Part shown: piece by piece, positions 60,451-64,000 of the stretch
Layout: every line of letters begins with the position of its first letter
Position numbering within the stretch: the first letter of the stretch is position 1
Position numbers and translations under genes: made by a program
From: Verticillium longisporum
Taxonomy: Eukaryota > Ascomycota > Sordariomycetes > Glomerellales > Plectosphaerellaceae
Assembly (NCBI GenBank): GCA_019188255.1
Contig: JAETXT010000003.1
Coordinates: 248,001 to 312,000, forward strand
Length of the DNA stretch: 64,000 bases
Reading direction: 5' to 3'
Notes under the pieces: model-generated
Databases searched by the model: none
The model's input: the letters and a program-made list of their open reading frames with translations, nothing else
Told to the model about the DNA's origin: nothing

Positions 60451-60479
60451 GTTAAGAAAAGAATAGTTAGGGGGTAAAG

Positions 60480-61267
60480 GTAATTAATATTAATAAAAAT
60501 ATAGTAAAGCCTAAAAACGAGTACCCTAGAAGCAAAAACGACGACCCTACGATTAGTAAAATAATAAAGTAACCGCTCCGTAAAGCGGACTAGGCCTCGG
60601 AATCCGAAGAATCCGAGTTTAACTACTCTAGCGAGTCCTACTAGAGGCAGTTAAAGAGCTATAGAGCTATAGCCCGCCTAGCCGCTTTGCAGTTAGCATT
60701 ATAAAGATTATCGAGGTCCTTATTAGGGTCGTTACCCCCCTTCGCCTCCTCCTCCTTAACGATTATTAATATACCCTTTACGATAGTACGCTACTTCTCT
60801 ATATCCTATATCCCCCGTTAACTAATCGTATAATTAGATAATTAGGGAAATAATAGAGAAGAGAGCTTACTAGCTTATTATTCTTATCCTAAGCGGCTAA
60901 AAACTTCATAGCAGGCTTAAACGCCCCGACCGGACTATAGATAATAATCGTTAAAGCTATAGACACCGGAAAATAGAGATCGCAGAAGCTTATATTAGTT
61001 TATAAGAATACCTAGAGGCATACTTATAGTAACGGGAACCCTTAAGCTCTAAATTGTAGTATACGCTATTAACGCTAGTTTCAGTTTACTTACTAGTAAG
61101 ATAAGACTTTAAGCACCCTAAATAGGGGACCTTACGAATATTACTACGTACGCGCACTATATCCCGGATTAGCAGCTCCTACGATTAGTGCCGACCAGGT
61201 TCTTACGCTTCGCTACTCTCTTAGCGGGAGGGGCAATAGGCGTAGGGGCTTTACGCTTAGGCGGCAT
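60480..61267 (-). pseudogene. Antisense ORF relic downstream of copia pol
   Basis: The minus strand opens with MPPKRKAPTPIAPPAKRVAK at 61267 and continues KRKNLVGTNRRSC before the first TAA, which could be a RIP-converted CAA. The same start is present in relic B in the other orientation (about 45195-45250), with a similar Lys/Pro/Ala pattern. A basic accessory protein encoded antisense to the retroelement is suggested. The downstream boundary is a guess because stops accumulate. Confidence 0.35.
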
Positions 61268-62053
61268 TATCGAGGCCGGGATAAGAGAAAAAGAGAGAGA
61301 GAGAGTAGTAAAAATAGGGATTTAGTAATCGTAGGAGCTCTAAAATAGTAGATTAGGCTAGCTAATCTTAAAAATAAAGAATCGTTATAGGGAAGAGGGA
61401 AAGTAAAAGGAATAAAGTTACTATAACTTACTAACTAGATATATAGATCTATAGAGTATAGTATTTACTAAACTAGCTTAATAGGATCTATTAATCCTAT
61501 TTAGGCAATTTAATTCTATTATTCCTACTAAAGGCGGTTTAATTCTATTATTCCTATCGAGAAAGCTAATAAAAGGGGCAATAATAATTATTCTTCTACC
61601 CTCTATTAGTATATTAACGATTTAGAGACTTTAGGAGCCCGTATCTAGCTATTATAAGAGTACTATTTAATTAGCTATTACGCTATTTAATTACTATTCA
61701 TTTCCTTTATTAAAGGGTTTAAAAGCCTATTCCTATTATTTAACTATAACTCAATTCGTTTCCTTAGAGAGCTATTTAGCAGCTAGTTTAACTAATCCAT
61801 AACGCTAGGGACTAGGGATTCAGCGCTTACGGGAATAGTAGTATTAAGCTATGTTTTTCCTTATTCTATCTATTATTCTCCTATTATTACTTATTTACTT
61901 ATTCATTTGTTTATTTCACAGATTAGGATAGCAGATCCAATACGCTAGAGACTAGAGGATTATAAGCGCGTTAGAGCAGCTATTAATATAGGTAATAGAG
62001 CCCGATATTAGTCCCTTAGGCAATCCTATCCACAAAGAAAAGATAGCCGGTAT

Positions 62054-62341
62054 TGAACTAATATTAGGGGATTACCTAGGTCGGTGATCACTATATAGGA
62101 TTCACCGATATAGTGATCACCGGGGCTGGGATTCATAGCTCTCAGGAGCACGTGATTCACAGCTTACGTGATCGGTGAATCAGATGGGTATATCTGATTC
62201 ACGTAGGTAGCGGTGATTTAGAGAGATAGAATCATCAACTACATCACAAGACTTATATCACCTACCCTACCTATTCAGAGCTCTCAGGCACAGCCAAAGC
62301 AATGAAACGGGGTTCACATAAGCAGTGAAGCCCTCTCAACA
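62054..62341 (+). repeat. 3' LTR of element A (nearly unmutated)
   Basis: Starts TGAACTAATATTAGGGG and ends CCCTCTCAACA. It retains CA and TG dinucleotides that are lost in the 5' LTR and in relic B. Confidence 0.88.
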
Positions 62342-62489
62342 ATAATACTCTATAGAAATAGCTAGTAGCCTCTCATTAATTAGAATTTTTGGGTAGTATA
62401 GAAAATGCATAAGCTAATCCTAATTGGGACTAGTATTCCTAATTTTTATATATTCCAGGAAAGACCCTCCGGGGTCAGTATATTTACAT

Positions 62490-62525
62490 TTTGGGTTTTG
62501 AGCCAGTTCGGCCTGCAGTCTTCCG
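62490..62525 (-). repeat. Right arm of the 36-bp inverted repeat
   Basis: Exact reverse complement of 42529-42564, about 20 kb away at the other edge of the RIP-mutated sequence. The outward flank again has CCATGG. Confidence 0.85.
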
Positions 62526-64000
62526 AACCATGGCGGTTAATCGAAGAATTTCCATCGTCATTTGATATCCATCGGCTAGTAGCAGCATCCACGTTTCACA
62601 TCATCTCCAGGCATCTCAGATTGACTGGCCTCGATAAACGGAGTTGTCTCAGCCTTACGATTTGAAAATAACACAGTATCCGTCTCGTCAAGTAATCAGG
62701 CGTTGAACCAAGCACTCACCGGCTCTACATCATCCAATTATCGATTCTTTCCAAGTATTGGTTTGACGAGCGCGTTTCAGGTCTTGCATGTAAGGTACTT
62801 GCACAATCCGTTCAATACTGCCAATTCTTCAGGACGCCGTGCTTGATGGCTTCCTGCAGTTATTCTTCTTCACCAACGCCTCATGATGCCTACCGGTCTT
62901 CACCTCCAGGAGCAGACAGAATGCCAGACATTCCAAGACCGTCATGTCTCTGGATGGCTTGCAAACCTTGTTACCCAAGAGACACCGAAGTTACAAAAGA
63001 AACGATATGCGACACGACAGAAAGGTGGAAATCAAGGCAAAAGTTGATCGAGGCATCCAGGCCCGAGACCTACAACAGGCTCTCAATTATCGCGCACAAG
63101 AATCTTTTCTGCTTGAGATTCCTTGCATCAATAAATGGCCGATGCCATGGTGAATACGTCATGTAGGCGTCCCCATGTAGGGAGAGCAAAGACCCTGGTT
63201 GGCACGTAGGACTGTGCCTCAGCCCTGACAGGCATTGTTCTTTCATGAAGTGGACGCATGAAGCCCTGTTTAGGCCTACATGCACATTGAATGCCTGACG
63301 GCCCTGTTCTACTCGGATCTTGCCCCTATTCAGCGGGAAAGTGACAGCAACCTGGTCGCGGGCAGCGGCAACACGAACCGATGGTGCCTAACATTGTCCC
63401 CCACGAGCGCCGTTGTGCAAGTCATTCGGTACAAAATGAGAGCTGGGAATTGTGACACTGCCTTATTGAAGTACGACCCAGAACTGCGTCCGCACCTATC
63501 AAGAGTTGACGAAAGCATTACAAATAAGGCGTAAGTGCACGGGTTGGGGTCATCACAAGCCCCCTGCCTTGCTGCATCGGTAGTTTGGGCACGGCGGCGT
63601 CTGCCGTCGGTCACGCAACGTCAACTGGGAAGCCTCGATGCCCTCCCTGCCTTAGTAGGTGTCCGTTGCCGCGCCCAGCGCAGGTCATCCTGGACGAATA
63701 CAACGCAGGGCAGGGAACATTGCAGTATGAGGTACCTCAGGTAGGAGCACACTGGCTGGCTAGATGCTTAACGGTGTGTTGAGGGTTGCGAACATGGGAA
63801 GCAATGACCGAAAAGAATGCGAAACCTACATCATTCATTCTGGGTTGTAGACGTATTGAAACGATTGAAATGCGGGGATCAAGGCAGAAGAACCACACCG
63901 CCATCGCTTTTTCTTTTTACAGCCACAGGCTGCCTAGTTCCCCGCTATCTGATCGGTGTGCAAAGACGACGATGGTCGTCGAGGCGGTGTAGGAACAGAG
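62526..64000. other. Right flank of the AT-rich block, no gene seen
   Basis: Composition returns to normal. ORFs up to 107 codons (62843-63166, +) have no domain or consistent coding character. A GAGGTACCTCAGGTAGG element occurs at about 63729. No gene is supported up to the window end. Confidence 0.35.

Larger units (their letters stand above)
54806..62341 (+). mobile_element. Full-length Ty1/copia retrotransposon A, RIP-inactivated (7,536 bp)
   Basis: Two 288-bp LTRs in direct orientation (54806-55093 and 62054-62341) flank about 6.96 kb of internal DNA. The conceptual plus-strand reading shows copia order (gag region, integrase, reverse transcriptase, RNase H) interrupted by many TAG/TAA codons. 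The 3' LTR keeps TG...CA ends, whereas the 5' LTR has TA...TA after RIP. No clear target duplication was found: ATTAT on the left, ATAAT on the right. Confidence 0.88.
42565..62489. other. AT-rich, RIP-mutated repeat block
   Basis: Outside the three later insertions (49788-51645, 51685-52144, 52504-54360), the sequence is dominated by TA and nearly lacks CA and TG dinucleotides while keeping CG. This is the signature of RIP acting on CpA. No plus- or minus-strand ORF of 60 codons survives in it. Bases 42565-44107 and 62342-62489 are remnants that I cannot assign to an element. Confidence 0.9.

Noticed and set aside
54801..62346. Target-site duplication for copia element A
   Set aside because: ATTAT and ATAAT differ at one position by a transversion that RIP cannot produce, so I do not call it a duplication.
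42529..62525. Starship-type giant transposon
   Set aside because: Size and inverted ends are suggestive, but I saw no captain tyrosine-recombinase gene and no cargo genes; the interior is explained by nested copia, pogo and LTR elements.

Overview
The window comes from a filamentous ascomycete (Pezizomycotina, most likely Sordariomycetes). The reasons are short GT-AG introns of 48-110 bases, fungal-specific families (HeLo-like/STAND proteins, an eS27 gene with fungal introns, a Spd1-type ribonucleotide reductase inhibitor), and a large AT-rich block carrying the CpA-to-TpA signature of repeat-induced point mutation (RIP). There are no bacterial operons, no CRISPR arrays, and no tRNA or rRNA gene that I could recognise.

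Layout. Bases 1-17,600 are gene-dense: a secreted FAD oxidoreductase (-), a Gemin2/SIP1 homologue (+), an RNR inhibitor with a one-base frame break (-), a HeLo-like protein (-) divergent from a NACHT-ankyrin NLR (+), ribosomal protein eS27 (-), a phosducin-like protein (+), a leucine-rich-repeat protein (+) and an RNA 3'-phosphate cyclase (-). Bases 17,600-37,000 have normal base composition but are gene-poor: two small orphan genes, one weak ORF, and a 642-residue trypsin-fold protein with a GDSG serine. An Est1-type RNA/DNA-binding protein lies at 37-39.6 kb. Bases 42.5-62.5 kb form one AT-rich, RIP-mutated block bounded by a perfect 36-bp inverted repeat. Inside it are two inverted relics of one Ty1/copia family, two pogo/Fot1-like DNA transposons of 1,858 and 1,857 bp with TA target duplications, and a 460-bp solo LTR with an ATAAG duplication. 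The pogo copies and the solo LTR are not RIP-mutated, so they probably arrived later.

The most interesting system is at 6.5-11.0 kb. The HeLo-like protein ends in two pseudo-repeats (QxIxx[IV]xAxxxSxA[LV]A). A third copy of the motif sits just upstream of the NACHT domain of the divergently transcribed NLR. Two repeats in a putative cell-death effector plus one at the receptor N-terminus is the logic of the HET-S/NWD2 amyloid-signalling pair, here with an ankyrin receptor and a HeLo-like effector. The NLR has no in-frame ATG in the motif exon, and its NACHT and ankyrin parts meet at an ATGA stop/start overlap. It may therefore be split, mis-sequenced or decaying.

Coordinates of spliced genes are my own reconstructions. 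Most were checked by total CDS length divisible by three and by canonical splice signals; where this fails, the entry says so.
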